A stretch of 64,000 bases of DNA from Lysobacter sp. (GTDB taxonomy: Bacteria > Pseudomonadota > Gammaproteobacteria > Xanthomonadales > Xanthomonadaceae). Numbering within the stretch: the stretch's first letter is position 1; each line of letters starts with the position of its first letter. The position numbers and the translations under genes were made by a program. Shown here in pieces: positions 36,708-46,154 of this stretch. Location: NCBI GenBank assembly GCA_008015835.1, contig SSGH01000011.1, positions 110,566 through 174,565 on the forward strand. Reading direction: 5' to 3'. Under the pieces are notes generated by a model. The model was not told where the DNA came from and searched no databases. It was given only the letters and a program-made list of their open reading frames with translations.

Positions 36708-36974
36708 ATGGCCACCGGTTGGGCGGGCGACGGCGCGGTACAGGATCAAATCGACGCGACGGTCAAAGACGGTATCGAGCGCGCGCGCAGCCGCTTGCCC
36801 CAGGGGCCGGGCTTGCTGCGCTGCGAAGACTGCGACGCCGAGATTCCCGAAGGCCGACGCAAAGCCGTGCCCGGCGTGCGTCTGTGCGTGACGTGCCAAG
36901 AGGCCCACGACCGCGAAGACACCGCGTCCGCCGGCTACAACCGTCGCGGAAGCAAGGACAGCCAACTGCGCTGA
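36708..36974 (+). CDS. DksA/TraR-type zinc-finger protein
   Basis: 88 residues. Four cysteines at 39, 42, 60 and 63 (LRCEDCDAEIPEGRR and VRLCVTCQEAHD) form the C4 zinc finger of the DksA/TraR family; the N-terminal coiled arm is short, as in YbiI-like members. Some short relatives bind RNA polymerase, but not all. AGGAGA 8-9 nt before the ATG supports the start. It is not obviously linked to the peptidase downstream. Confidence 0.87.
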   Translation: MATGWAGDGAVQDQIDATVKDGIERARSRLPQGPGLLRCEDCDAEIPEGRRKAVPGVRLCVTCQEAHDREDTASAGYNRRGSKDSQLR

Positions 36975-37108
36975 GCCTCGCGCGCGGCATCGGCGCGCTG
37001 TTCGGGGACGACGCGCCGGTCGGGTATGCTCGCGACCACGGGCGGCGTGGCCGCGATGCAAGGGTGCATCGATACGCTCGACCGAGCGATAGGGGAATGG
37101 ACGTGCGA

Positions 37109-37198
37109 CGAATCGAAACGCAACCCATCGAAACGCAGCGAGTCGAAGCGCAGCGAGTCGAAGCGCAGCGAGTCGAAGCGCAGCGAATCGAAGTGCGA
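37109..37198 (+). repeat. 15-bp tandem repeat, six units
   Basis: Six consecutive 15-nt units of the form CGAGTCGAAGCGCAG (three perfect, three with changes) end 10 nt before the peptidase start. In frame they would encode RVEAQ repeats if translation began at the ATG at 37098 preceding them. Confidence 0.8.
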
Positions 37199-37207
37199 GA
37201 TCGCGGA

Positions 37208-39769
37208 ATGGTGCGTGCGTTAGACGCCGTTCGGCGACGCCTGTGCGCGATTGCCGTTCTGCTGTGCGCGTTCGCGATGCCGTCCCATGCGGCCATGCGT
37301 CTCGTGAAGCCGGGCGAAACGCCGACGCTCGAACCCGGCGATGCGCTGCTGCTGATCGCGGTCGATACCGATGCGAAGATCGCGTCCTTGCGCATCGCGC
37401 GCGAGGGCATGAACTCCGATATGCGCACGCTGCGCGACATCGAGAAGGGCCGCAGTTCGCAGTTGTATGTCGTGTCGCCGGGGCGCTACCGCTGGAACAT
37501 GCTGTCCACCGCATTCATGCGTTTCAAGCTGAGCAAGGACGACGAGTACGCGTTCGAGGTGAAGCCCGGCGTGCTGAACTATCCCGGCGACCTGATCTAT
37601 CGCAGCGCGAACGGGTTCTTCGGGCGCACGCACATCAGCAACCGCGGTCTCGCGGCGATGGATTGGCTGGAACGACAGCATCCGGGCCCGTTCCTGAAAC
37701 AGCGCTTCGAATACACGGGCCACTATCCGGACCCGTTCCCGGCGTTCTATCGCGCGGCGCTCGGCGACAAGCCGCGCGCGGACGCGACGCGACCTTCGCC
37801 GCCCGAAAGCGGCGCGCTGCCGATCCCGATCGATACGTTGTGGAAGCCGGGGCAGTTGCAGGCGATCGAAATGAGGCCCGCGGGCGATTTGATCGCGGAA
37901 GTGCTGGCGATCAAGAAGCCGAAGCTCGGTAAAGAAGGCGCGAAGGGCGCGTCGGCGGATTCGGCGGTGGAGGGCGCCGAAAGCGATCGTTGGTTGTGGA
38001 CGCTGAATTCGATCGATGTGCGCAAGAACGAAGCCGTGCGGCTGTACGAAACCGAACGGCCGATCGCGCGGATCGATTGGGTGGACGACCGCACGCTGGC
38101 GGTCAGCATCGGAACCGACGGTCAGCCGAAGGCGTTGATCGCCGTCGCCATCGTGGACGAGCCGAACGGGCGTCGTTACGAGCAGGCCTTCGTGCCTAGG
38201 CCCGGCGTGGTGATGCGCACTCTGCCGCGCGCGCCGGGCCATTTGCTGTTCGCGACGGTCGCGTCGTGGGGAGAACTGCTGGTGCATCGCCTCGATCTGC
38301 GCTCCAAGGCCGCGGTCGCGCGCTCCGAGTTCCGCACGGGCGATCGTTTGAACAAAGCGGTCGACGAGGCGTCGTGGTGGATGGCCGACGCCGAAGGCCG
38401 GCTGCGCTTGGCGTATTTGACCCGCAAGGACGGCGACCGCGTGTTGATGCACGGCCGCGACAAGACGTTCAGCGAAGTGCTGAATCTGGACGACGACGAC
38501 ACGCACTTCGTGCCGATCGCCTTGTCGGCGGACGGCGAGCGCATTTACGGGCTGAGCGACGAGGGGCGCGAGCAGCGCGATCTGGTCGAATTCGATCCGG
38601 CCACGCGCAGCATCGTGCGCACGGTGTACAGCAAACCGGGCGTGGACATCTCGAGCATCCGACTGGACGATCGCGGCGAATTGGCCGCCGCCACGTTCTA
38701 TCAGGACGGCCTGCTGGCGAGCGCGTATTTCGACCGCGACAGCGAACAACTCGACCGCAGTCTGCGCGCGGCGTTCCCCGGAAAAGCGGTGACGCTGCTG
38801 CAGCGCAGCCGCGATTCTCAGCAAGCCATCGTCGCGGTCAGCGGCAGCGATCGGCCGATGGAGGTCTATCACTACGATCGTCCGCAGCGCCGCGCCGCGT
38901 TGGTGAGCGAAATGCAGCCGTGGCTGGCCGAGCGCACCTTCGCGCCGGCGCACACGATCAAAGCCAAGAGCAAGGACGGCTTCGCGATCGAGGCCTATCT
39001 GACGCTGCCGCCCGCCAAAGGCGACGCAAAACGGCCGTTGATCGTGCTGGCCCACGGCGGCCCCATCGGCGTGCGCGACGATCGTTTCTTCGACCCCGAA
39101 GTGCAGTTCTTCGCCTCGCTGGGCTATGCCGTGCTGCAGGTGAATTTCCGCGGCTCCGAAGGGTTCGGCACCGCGTTCCGAAAAGCCGGCGAACGCGGCT
39201 ACGGCAATGCGATCGGCGACGACATCGACGCCGCCATCGTCGCCGCGCTCGCGCAGTATCCGCTGGACGCGACGCGCATGTGCGCGGCGGGCGGCAGTTA
39301 CGGCGGTTATTCGGCGATGGCCTCGGCGATCCGCTGGCCCGAGCGTTTCCGCTGCGCGATCTCGATGTTCGGCGTCAGCGACCGCGCCCTGTTCTTCACC
39401 GCCAGCGATTCCGGGCGCAGCGAAGAGGTGCGCAAGGAAATGGAGAAGCTGCTCGGCGACCCCAACGTCGACATGGACGAGATGAAGGCGAGTTCGCCGG
39501 TGTACCGCTACGCCGATTTGCGCGTGCCGCTGCTGCTGATCCACGGCACCGAAGACAAACGCGTGGACTACGAGCACACGCGGCGCATCGCGCGCATGCT
39601 GGACATGGCCGGACGTCCGCCGATCCTGATCGAATTGGACGGCGAGGGGCACGGCATCGACGACCCGCAAAACCGGCGCAAGGCGTGGTCGGCGGTGGCC
39701 GGTTTCCTACGCCAGCATCTGGGCGACCCGTTAGCGAAGGCCCCTGCCGCGCCCGTCGCCGGGCATTGA
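37208..39769 (+). CDS. Secreted S9-family (prolyl oligopeptidase-type) peptidase
   Basis: 853 residues from the ATG at 37208, where a signal peptide begins (RRRLCAIAVLLCAFAMPSHA, cleavage after SHA). An upstream ATG at 37098 would add a leader made of the RVEAQ repeats and hide the signal. An N-terminal beta-propeller-like half precedes the alpha/beta hydrolase half: Ser697 in GGSYGGYSA, Asp783 in GTEDKR and His815 in GEGHGID form the catalytic triad, with VLAHGGPIGVRDDRF as oxyanion region. It is a periplasmic or exported acylaminoacyl/dipeptidyl peptidase-like enzyme; substrate unknown. Confidence 0.92.
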   Translation: MVRALDAVRRRLCAIAVLLCAFAMPSHAAMRLVKPGETPTLEPGDALLLIAVDTDAKIASLRIAREGMNSDMRTLRDIEKGRSSQLYVVSPGRYRWNMLSTAFMRFKLSKDDEYAFEVKPGVLNYPGDLIYRSANGFFGRTHISNRGLAAMDWLERQHPGPFLKQRFEYTGHYPDPFPAFYRAALGDKPRADATRPSPPESGALPIPIDTLWKPGQLQAIEMRPAGDLIAEVLAIKKPKLGKEGAKGASADSAVEGAESDRWLWTLNSIDVRKNEAVRLYETERPIARIDWVDDRTLAVSIGTDGQPKALIAVAIVDEPNGRRYEQAFVPRPGVVMRTLPRAPGHLLFATVASWGELLVHRLDLRSKAAVARSEFRTGDRLNKAVDEASWWMADAEGRLRLAYLTRKDGDRVLMHGRDKTFSEVLNLDDDDTHFVPIALSADGERIYGLSDEGREQRDLVEFDPATRSIVRTVYSKPGVDISSIRLDDRGELAAATFYQDGLLASAYFDRDSEQLDRSLRAAFPGKAVTLLQRSRDSQQAIVAVSGSDRPMEVYHYDRPQRRAALVSEMQPWLAERTFAPAHTIKAKSKDGFAIEAYLTLPPAKGDAKRPLIVLAHGGPIGVRDDRFFDPEVQFFASLGYAVLQVNFRGSEGFGTAFRKAGERGYGNAIGDDIDAAIVAALAQYPLDATRMCAAGGSYGGYSAMASAIRWPERFRCAISMFGVSDRALFFTASDSGRSEEVRKEMEKLLGDPNVDMDEMKASSPVYRYADLRVPLLLIHGTEDKRVDYEHTRRIARMLDMAGRPPILIELDGEGHGIDDPQNRRKAWSAVAGFLRQHLGDPLAKAPAAPVAGH

Positions 39770-40009
39770 GTCCTCGGCGCGGTGAGGCGCGCAGCGTCGG
39801 TCGGGCGGTCCGCGGCGGCGGTGGCGGCGCGGTGAGCTATCCTACGGCGCGGCAAGGGTCGGCCGCGTCGAGCCGGCGTCGGCGGCACGACGCGGGCCGA
39901 ACCCGTAGAATCTCGCGGCGAAGCACCGCGGTGTCGCGGCGTTGCGGCCACAGGCGATTCGAGGGCGGCCGACAGGTCGGAGTGCAGTGACGAAACCGGA
40001 GGTGTGCGG

Positions 40010-40983
40010 ATGAACGAAATGCCGAAGCCCCCTCCCGCGGCCCGGGCGGCGACGCGCTCTCGCGCCTGGACGGTAAGCGACTGGAGGCCCTGCTCGCCGC
40101 TTACTACCGCAGCCACGGCTATCGCGTGGTCGCGCTGCCCGCCTCGTCGACGGAAGGCGACGACGACATCCTGCTGAAGCTCTACCGCGACGACGCCTTC
40201 TCTCTGCTGCAATGCAAGCACGGCAACGACAAACCGGTGCCGCAGAACGTGGTGAACGCACTGATCGACGTCGCGGCCGAACAGCGCGCCGAGGGCGCGA
40301 TTTTGGCGACCAGCGGCGAGTTCACGCCGTCCGCCGCGCGGGCCGCCGCGCAAGCCAAGACGATGCGTTTGGTCGACGGCGCGGAACTGCGCAAGATGCT
40401 GGCGCCGTTGCTCGTCGAGGCGGGCATCGAATCCGACCCGGGCGTCTTCGCCGATGCGCCCGCATTCGCGAGCGACGGCTCGGCCGCATCGCTGCCGTCG
40501 CCCCTGCCCAAGCGCGCCGAAGCGCAGGCCTCGCAGGGCGATGCGTCGTCGCTCGAGCGCGCGCGCGAAGGCACATTCGTGGCCGCGAAGCGCGCGCCGC
40601 GATCGGCCGCGTTGATGACGCGACTCAATCGTCCGGCCTCGGCGATGCCGATCGGCGTCGCGGCGGTGCTGTTGGGCATGATCGTGCTGACGATCGTGTT
40701 CCGCGATCGACTCGACCCCTACAAATACCTGATCGGCATGCGCGAACCGCCGCCGCCCGCGGCGCCGAAGGACGACTCGCCGCTCGCGGGCACCACCTAC
40801 ACCGAAGCGGTGTTCGACCCGAAGGTCGAGGTGTCCAAAGACCCCACGCCGGAAGTGCCGTTCTCGCGCAAACCGATCGACATTCCGCCGGAGCGTCCGC
40901 CGCCGTCGCCGGATCAGGCGATCAAAGTGATCGAGCGCTCCACGCCGGATATCGCGGCGCCGCCGCCCGAGCCGCGGAAATAA
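40010..40983 (+). pseudogene. Endonuclease-fold membrane protein with C-run frameshift
   Basis: The ATG at 40010 has a strong GGAGGTG site but reads out of frame after MNEMPKPPP. Adding one C to the CCCCC run near 40028-40032 joins it to PSRGPGGDALSRLDGKRLEAL and the long frame ending at 40983. The joined product has a Mrr-like restriction endonuclease fold (GDDDILLKLYRDDAFSLLQC, QCKHGND, residues about 40-125), an Ala/Ser linker, one helix (GVAAVLLGMIVLTIVF) and a Pro/Lys-rich tail. Without the correction the first in-frame start is GTG 40126, which would delete part of the fold. Confidence 0.65.
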
Positions 40984-41227
40984 GCGGACCGACGTCGAAA
41001 GCCGAAATCGAGCGCTGAAAGCCGGGCGCTGAAAGCCGAGCGCTCGAAGCGACGGAGTCGAACGCGATGCCTCGCCTGAACGCATGTCTTCGGCGCCGTG
41101 CGCGCCGCTGGAACGATCTGCTGCCTCTACGTCCGGCCTATACGATCCGGCCTCTACGAGCCGCCGCGCGCATCGCGCGGCGCTCGCTCTTCAGACGCGT
41201 ATCGTCGCCATGCTTACGGTGCCATGC

Positions 41228-43045
41228 TTAGGGTTGATACGTCACGGTCAACGTCGCGGTCGCGCCGTTGCCGATCCAGAGGTAGTTCGTGGCCGTTTGA
41301 TCGCTGGTGAAGCGCAGCCGCAGTTGCGTGCGTCCGGTCTTGTGGATCGCCGCCGCGCCCGCGCCGTTGAACGGCGCGCTGGTTTGCGTGCCGCCGGAGA
41401 AGGGCAGCAGTTGCGCCGTCGCGCTTGCGGTGACGGCCGCGCCCCAATCGCCGGTCTCGATCGTGCAGGCGCCGATGCAGCCGCGATTGACGTCGATCGT
41501 CAACGCATTGCCGGCGGGATTGTTCCAGGGGTCGCCGGACGCGCTGCGATAGGTCACGGTCAGCGTCGCCGACGCGATCGTCGCGCCGTCCGGCAGCGAC
41601 GAGGTGTCGAACGACAACAGTGTGCGGTTGAACTTGCCGTCGGTGCCGCGGCCGATGGCGAGCCCCATCGACGATTCCAGCGTGCCCACCGCAGGCGACG
41701 TGCCGTTCGCTGCGGCTTTGACGTAGCCGTCGTTGGCGTTCTCGTTCTGGAACTGCACCGTGACCGGCGCGGTTTGTCCGCCGCCGGTGACGGTGACGCC
41801 GACCGGCGCGGAGGCGCCGGTATTCCCGGCCACATCGACCGCGCGCGCATGCAAGGTGTGCGCGCCGTTGCTCGCCGTCGCGCTGTTCCATGTCGCGCCG
41901 TAGGGCGCGGCGGCGTCGCTGCCGATCAGCGCGCCGTCGAGCAAGAACTCCACGCGCTCCACGCCGATGTTGTCGCTGGCGGTGGCGGCGAGCGCGACGT
42001 TGCCGCTCACCGTCGCGCCGCCGGTGGGCGCGGTGAGCGTCGCCGTCGGCGGTACGCCGTCGAGGTTGTCCAAGCCGAAGAAGCGGCCGATGTAGTAACT
42101 CGAACACAGATTCACGTCGAGCAAATACGCGCCCCCGGTGCCGCACTGCGTTTCGCCGGTGCCCGGGTCGACCGGCGTGCCGTGGCCCATCCCCGTGATG
42201 CTGTAGGTTTCCACACGCGCTGCGCCGCTGGCGTTCTTGTAGACCTTATGCGGATAACCGCCGACGGTGTCGGACAGATCCGCGGTTTGATCGATGCCAT
42301 GAACGTTCGTCCATTGCTCCATGCTCTCGGTCGCGTTCATCGGCCGCACGGTGAAATCCGCGTCGCCGTGCCAGATCGAGACGATCGGCCAGGGTCCCGT
42401 CCAGCCGCTGGCGGCGCGCACTTTGTCGCCCCACTGCGCGGGCGTGAGATCGCTGCCGGGATTCATGCAACTGAAGGCCGCGCTTTGCGAGGTCGCGCAG
42501 CGATGCGGAATGCCCGCGACGATCGCGCCGCCGGCGAAGACGTCGGGATACGTCGCCAACATCGTCGAGGTCATCGCGCCGCCGGCGGATAAGCCGGTGA
42601 TGTAGACGCGCGTCGGCGCGACGCCGTGATCGACGATCATGCGGTCGACCATCTGCTTGATCGACAGCGCTTCGCCTTGGCCGCGCGCGGTATCGCCGAC
42701 TTCGAACCAATTGAAGCAACCGCTGGAATTGTTGGCGCTCTGCTGTTGCGGCAACAACAGCGAAAAACGCCAGCGATCCGCGAGCAACTGCCAGCCGGAT
42801 TCGGCGTCGTAGCTGGCGGCGCTTTGCGCGCAGCCGTGCAGCGCCACCACCATCGGCGCGCCGGCCGGCAAGCCGGCGGGCACGTATTTGAACATCCGCA
42901 AATTGCCGGGATTGCTGCCGAAGCCGGTGACTTCGACTTGCGCGAACGCGGGCGCGCACAGCGCCGAGGCCGCGAGGAGCGCGGCGGCGGCGAACAGGCG
43001 CGCGCGCGGAAGAACACTGCGGGAGAGGGCGGCGATCGCGTGCAT
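41228..43045 (-). CDS. Extracellular PHB-depolymerase-type esterase with DNRLRE-like domain
   Basis: 605 residues with a signal peptide (to about residue 36, ALCAPAFAQ). The catalytic domain has oxyanion HGCAQ (70-74) and lipase box GLSAGGA (151-157, Ser153), then HGDADFTV and GMGHGTPV, as in type 2 poly(3-hydroxybutyrate) depolymerases. After about residue 345 comes an Ig-like module (TLTAPTGGATVSGNVALAAT) and a C-terminal jelly-roll-like domain (RTLLSFDTSSLPDGATIASA) of the DNRLRE/CBM96-like type. The AAGGAGC site precedes the ATG. It hydrolyses polyesters or related substrates outside the cell (family knowledge). Confidence 0.9.
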   Translation of the reverse strand: MHAIAALSRSVLPRARLFAAAALLAASALCAPAFAQVEVTGFGSNPGNLRMFKYVPAGLPAGAPMVVALHGCAQSAASYDAESGWQLLADRWRFSLLLPQQQSANNSSGCFNWFEVGDTARGQGEALSIKQMVDRMIVDHGVAPTRVYITGLSAGGAMTSTMLATYPDVFAGGAIVAGIPHRCATSQSAAFSCMNPGSDLTPAQWGDKVRAASGWTGPWPIVSIWHGDADFTVRPMNATESMEQWTNVHGIDQTADLSDTVGGYPHKVYKNASGAARVETYSITGMGHGTPVDPGTGETQCGTGGAYLLDVNLCSSYYIGRFFGLDNLDGVPPTATLTAPTGGATVSGNVALAATASDNIGVERVEFLLDGALIGSDAAAPYGATWNSATASNGAHTLHARAVDVAGNTGASAPVGVTVTGGGQTAPVTVQFQNENANDGYVKAAANGTSPAVGTLESSMGLAIGRGTDGKFNRTLLSFDTSSLPDGATIASATLTVTYRSASGDPWNNPAGNALTIDVNRGCIGACTIETGDWGAAVTASATAQLLPFSGGTQTSAPFNGAGAAAIHKTGRTQLRLRFTSDQTATNYLWIGNGATATLTVTYQP

Positions 43046-43178
43046 CGGCGTAAGCTCCTTCGACGTTGGCCGCATTGGGCCACGCCGTCGCGAAGGCCGA
43101 CATTGGCCGATGGGGCAAGCTGCAGCGCAGCATCGCCGAGTGCGCCGATGCCGCCACGCCGTCGCAGCGCACGCCGTT

Positions 43179-44195
43179 TCAGCGCTCGCTACGCGCGTCT
43201 CGATCGGCGTCGTTCGTCGAATGCGCGTCGTCGGTCTTATCGCGATCGGCGTTTTCGTCCTCGGGCGTGTCCCACCACTGGCCGGTATCGTCCGTCGGCG
43301 CGGACGGTTCCGCCGTGCAGGTTTCCAACGCATCGACGCGACGTCCCGGTGCGTTCGCCGCCCAGGCGTCGAGCAATTTCTCCGCCGAGTGCCGGCTTTG
43401 CGCGGCGATGCCGACGTTGCGCTCGCTGTCCCAATCGCCGATCTCCTCGGGCGCGCGATGGCGATGCGGCGCGCCGTAACTGCAGCGTAGGCAGTAGTAC
43501 GCGACATCGCCGGTCCAATCCTCCAAATCGTCGATGCCCGGCACCCGCATGGCCAGCAGATCTTCGAGGTCGGCGCGCGACGGGCAATCGACGAACGCCG
43601 CGAACGTGCGGAATTCGGAGACCTCGCAGCGCGCCAGCACGTTGAACACCGGCACCCAACCGCCGCGCAGCGGACGCTGGCCGGTGCACGCGCCGTCGTG
43701 CAGCACGATGTCGCCGCGGCGATACCCGCTTTCGGGCAGCGGAATATTGAGCAACCGCGCGCGCACCGGATCGATGCGTCGCGCGTACAGCGTTTCGGCG
43801 CGTCCCCAGGGATTGAGGCGCACGCTCGCGATGCCGAAATCGCCGGCGATCGGGCCGTCGCCGTCCGGCACGGCGATCTCGCACGCGGCCCACAGGCGTC
43901 GCGCCTCCGACCATTCGCCGAGCGCGGTCGCCGCGATCGCCGCGTTCCACAGCGAGGCGTCGTTGCGTTCTTCGCGCAACTCGATCGATCGCCGATTGTG
44001 CGCGAGCGAACTCGGCCAATCGCGCAGATATTTGCAGACCAGCCCTTGCATGTAGCGGTAATTCGCGTCGTCGGGCACGCGTTCGAGCAGGGCGTCGAAC
44101 GCTTCGCGCGCGGCGACGAGCGCGCCGCGTTCGAACGCGGCGTAGGCCTCGGATTTCAGCGCTTTCGTATCGGCGGAGCGGCGGCGGAAGATCAT
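43179..44195 (-). CDS. TPR-repeat protein
   Basis: 338 residues. The first half holds two or three tetratricopeptide-like helical pairs (ALKSEAYAAFERGALVAARE, YRYMQGLVCKYLRDWPSSLA, NAAIAATALGEWSEARRLWA). The second half has WGRAETLYARRIDPVRARLL and a CRCSYGAP-like HRHRAPEEIGDWDSERN segment. The C-terminus is acidic and low-complexity (DENADRDKTDDAHSTND). No enzyme motif seen. Confidence 0.78.
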   Translation of the reverse strand: MIFRRRSADTKALKSEAYAAFERGALVAAREAFDALLERVPDDANYRYMQGLVCKYLRDWPSSLAHNRRSIELREERNDASLWNAAIAATALGEWSEARRLWAACEIAVPDGDGPIAGDFGIASVRLNPWGRAETLYARRIDPVRARLLNIPLPESGYRRGDIVLHDGACTGQRPLRGGWVPVFNVLARCEVSEFRTFAAFVDCPSRADLEDLLAMRVPGIDDLEDWTGDVAYYCLRCSYGAPHRHRAPEEIGDWDSERNVGIAAQSRHSAEKLLDAWAANAPGRRVDALETCTAEPSAPTDDTGQWWDTPEDENADRDKTDDAHSTNDADRDARSER

Positions 44196-44357
44196 GGGCG
44201 GCGTGCGGTGCGAGTGGCGGTGTAGTGCGTTCGCATGCCACAAGTCGGCATGTCGTGCTGCGCTGCGGAAATTTTCGCGCATCGCGCCCAGGATAGCGCC
44301 CGCGCGGCCCCGCGGGTATGCTCGGCGCGAACGTTCATGCGGGTTCGGGGATCGACC

Positions 44358-45137
44358 ATGGTGGAGCAGAACGAACAACCGTCTTCCGACGCCGCGCGCC
44401 CTTTCGTGGTCCCCTGCGCCACGCTCGGTTTCGACGCGCCTTGGCGTTGGTTGCGCGCGGGCTGGCGCGATCTGCGGCGCGCGCCCGGGCTCAGCCTCGT
44501 CTTCGGCGTGGTCATCGTCTTGGTCAGCGCCGGCATTTCCTATTTCGCCTGGCGGCTCGGTCGGTTCGCGCTGTTGGCGACGCTGTTGTCGGGCTTCGTC
44601 TTCGTCGCGCCGTTGATCTGCGTGGGCTTGTATTGCGTCAGCCGCGGGCTCGAACGCGGGCGCACGCCCACGCTCGCGGATTCGTTCGTGCTGGCGCGCC
44701 GCGTGGTCGGGCAGGCGGGGGTCTACGCGATCGTGCAGGGCATCCTGATTCTGCTGTGGTCGCGCGCGGGCATGATGGTCGGCGCGTTCTTCCCGATCGA
44801 CGAAAGCAACCCGACCGCGGTCTGGGAATTCCTCGGCATCGGGTCCGCGGTCGGCGCGATCTTCGCGGGCGTGACCTTCGCGGTGGCGGCGTTTTCGCTG
44901 CCGATGATCGCCGACCGCGATGTGGACATGATCACCGCCGCGATTTCCAGCGCGAACGCCGTGCTGCGCAACAAAGCCGTGATGACGCTGTGGGCCGGAT
45001 TGATCGTCGCGATCACGGTCTTGGGATTCGCCACCGGCTTGCTCGGCCTCGGCGTGTTCATGCCGTGGCTGGCCTACAGCGCGTGGCACGGCTATCGCGA
45101 AACGCTGGACGCCTCGGTCTGGCCGTCGTTGGAGTGA
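44358..45137 (+). CDS. DUF2189-family integral membrane protein
   Basis: 259 residues starting MVEQNEQPSSDAARPFVVPC. After the soluble N-terminus PWRWLRAGWRDLRRAPGLSL comes a set of six helices, with GLYCVSRGLERGRTPTLADS between helices two and three; this matches DUF2189, whose function is unknown. It is alone, divergent from the TPR gene by about 160 nt. TATGCT at 44316 may be its -10 box. Confidence 0.87.
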   Translation: MVEQNEQPSSDAARPFVVPCATLGFDAPWRWLRAGWRDLRRAPGLSLVFGVVIVLVSAGISYFAWRLGRFALLATLLSGFVFVAPLICVGLYCVSRGLERGRTPTLADSFVLARRVVGQAGVYAIVQGILILLWSRAGMMVGAFFPIDESNPTAVWEFLGIGSAVGAIFAGVTFAVAAFSLPMIADRDVDMITAAISSANAVLRNKAVMTLWAGLIVAITVLGFATGLLGLGVFMPWLAYSAWHGYRETLDASVWPSLE

Positions 45138-45294
45138 TCCGCGCCGGAGCGATTCTTGCGCTCGCAGCGCGTTCGCCGAGGTTATCGTCGACCCGATTCG
45201 CTTGCCGGATGCGCGACGGCCGCCGACAATAGCCCCGCAGCGTTTTCGCCGTTCGTCGCGCCTCGCTGCTTTCCCCACGCCCGCGAGAACGCCG

Positions 45295-45636
45295 ATGACC
45301 ACGCCTCCTCCTTGCCCGCAATGCGGCATGACCAACACCTACGAAGACGGCGCGCAATGGGTGTGCGCCGACTGCGGGTACGAGTGGTCGGCCGGCGCGG
45401 ACACCGGCGCGGACGCCGCTGTCGAAGTGCGCGACAGCAACGGCAATCGCCTGCAGGAAGGCGACACCGTCGTGGTGATCAAGGATTTGAAAGTCAAAGG
45501 CTCGTCGATTCCCCTCAAACAGGGCACCACGATCAAACACATCCGCCTGATCGCCGACGACCCGGAGCATATCGAAGGCCATTCGGACAAGATCAAGGGC
45601 CTCGTGCTGAAAACCTGCTTCCTGCGTAAAGCCTGA
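45295..45636 (+). CDS. yjdM: YjdM/PhnA-type zinc-ribbon protein
   Basis: 113 residues. The N-terminal zinc ribbon has CPQCGMTNTYED and CADCGYEWS (CxxC pairs at about 8 and 24), followed by an SH3-like domain with DSNGNRLQEGDTVVVIKDLK and GSSIPLKQGTTIK typical of the family once named PhnA. No phosphonate genes are near. Role unknown beyond the name. The start lies immediately before MTTPPPCPQCGM. Confidence 0.92.
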   Translation: MTTPPPCPQCGMTNTYEDGAQWVCADCGYEWSAGADTGADAAVEVRDSNGNRLQEGDTVVVIKDLKVKGSSIPLKQGTTIKHIRLIADDPEHIEGHSDKIKGLVLKTCFLRKA

Positions 45637-45780
45637 GCGCTTGTTCGAAGTCGGCTGCGCTCGGCGCTTTGGCGCCGTCCGCGGCTCGAAATTCGCATGC
45701 AACGCCGCGCACATCGCGCTTCCTGCGCTGCTGGCGGCGTGTACCCGCATCGCTCGCGGCGATTTTGAATAGGCTCTAAG
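45633..45780. repeat. Possible MITE-like element after yjdM
   Basis: The ends CTGAGCGCTTGTTCGAAGTC and, reverse-complemented, CTTAGAGCCTATTCAAAATC agree at many positions, overlapping the yjdM stop codon. This could be a degenerate inverted-repeat element. The following stretch 45781-46154 shows no gene. Confidence 0.3.
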
Positions 45781-46154
45781 CCGCTCGCGGCCTCGCGAAG
45801 CCGCGGCGTTCTTTCCCGATCTTCCCGCATCGCGTCGCGCGTTCGCATGGGGTCGTCGACGCGTGTCGCGTTCGACATATTCAACAGCGCAATGCGCTTC
45901 GTCGACCGCATTTGCGATGGCGTTTCGCAATCGCGACGAGCGACGACTTGAATACGTTTTCACGTCGCATGCTGCGCCGCGTCCTCGCTCTAGCATCCAT
46001 GCGTCGCGCGCGCCGTCGCAAATCGTCGCGTCGCGACGCCGATGTGCGCGAGCAGGGGCGCGTCGAACGTCGATCCGCATTCGCTCGAACGCGAATGCGC
46101 GGTAGGAACAATCACTCCCAATCGGGATTCGTCGCTCATATCAGGAGGATTCGC

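Noticed and set aside
37109..37198. CRISPR-like array
   Set aside because: The units are contiguous 15-mers without spacers and no cas gene is present.
37220..39670. 816-codon open frame antisense to the S9 peptidase
   Set aside because: It is opposite an intact catalytic domain; the product is Arg/His/Gln-rich and matches no domain.
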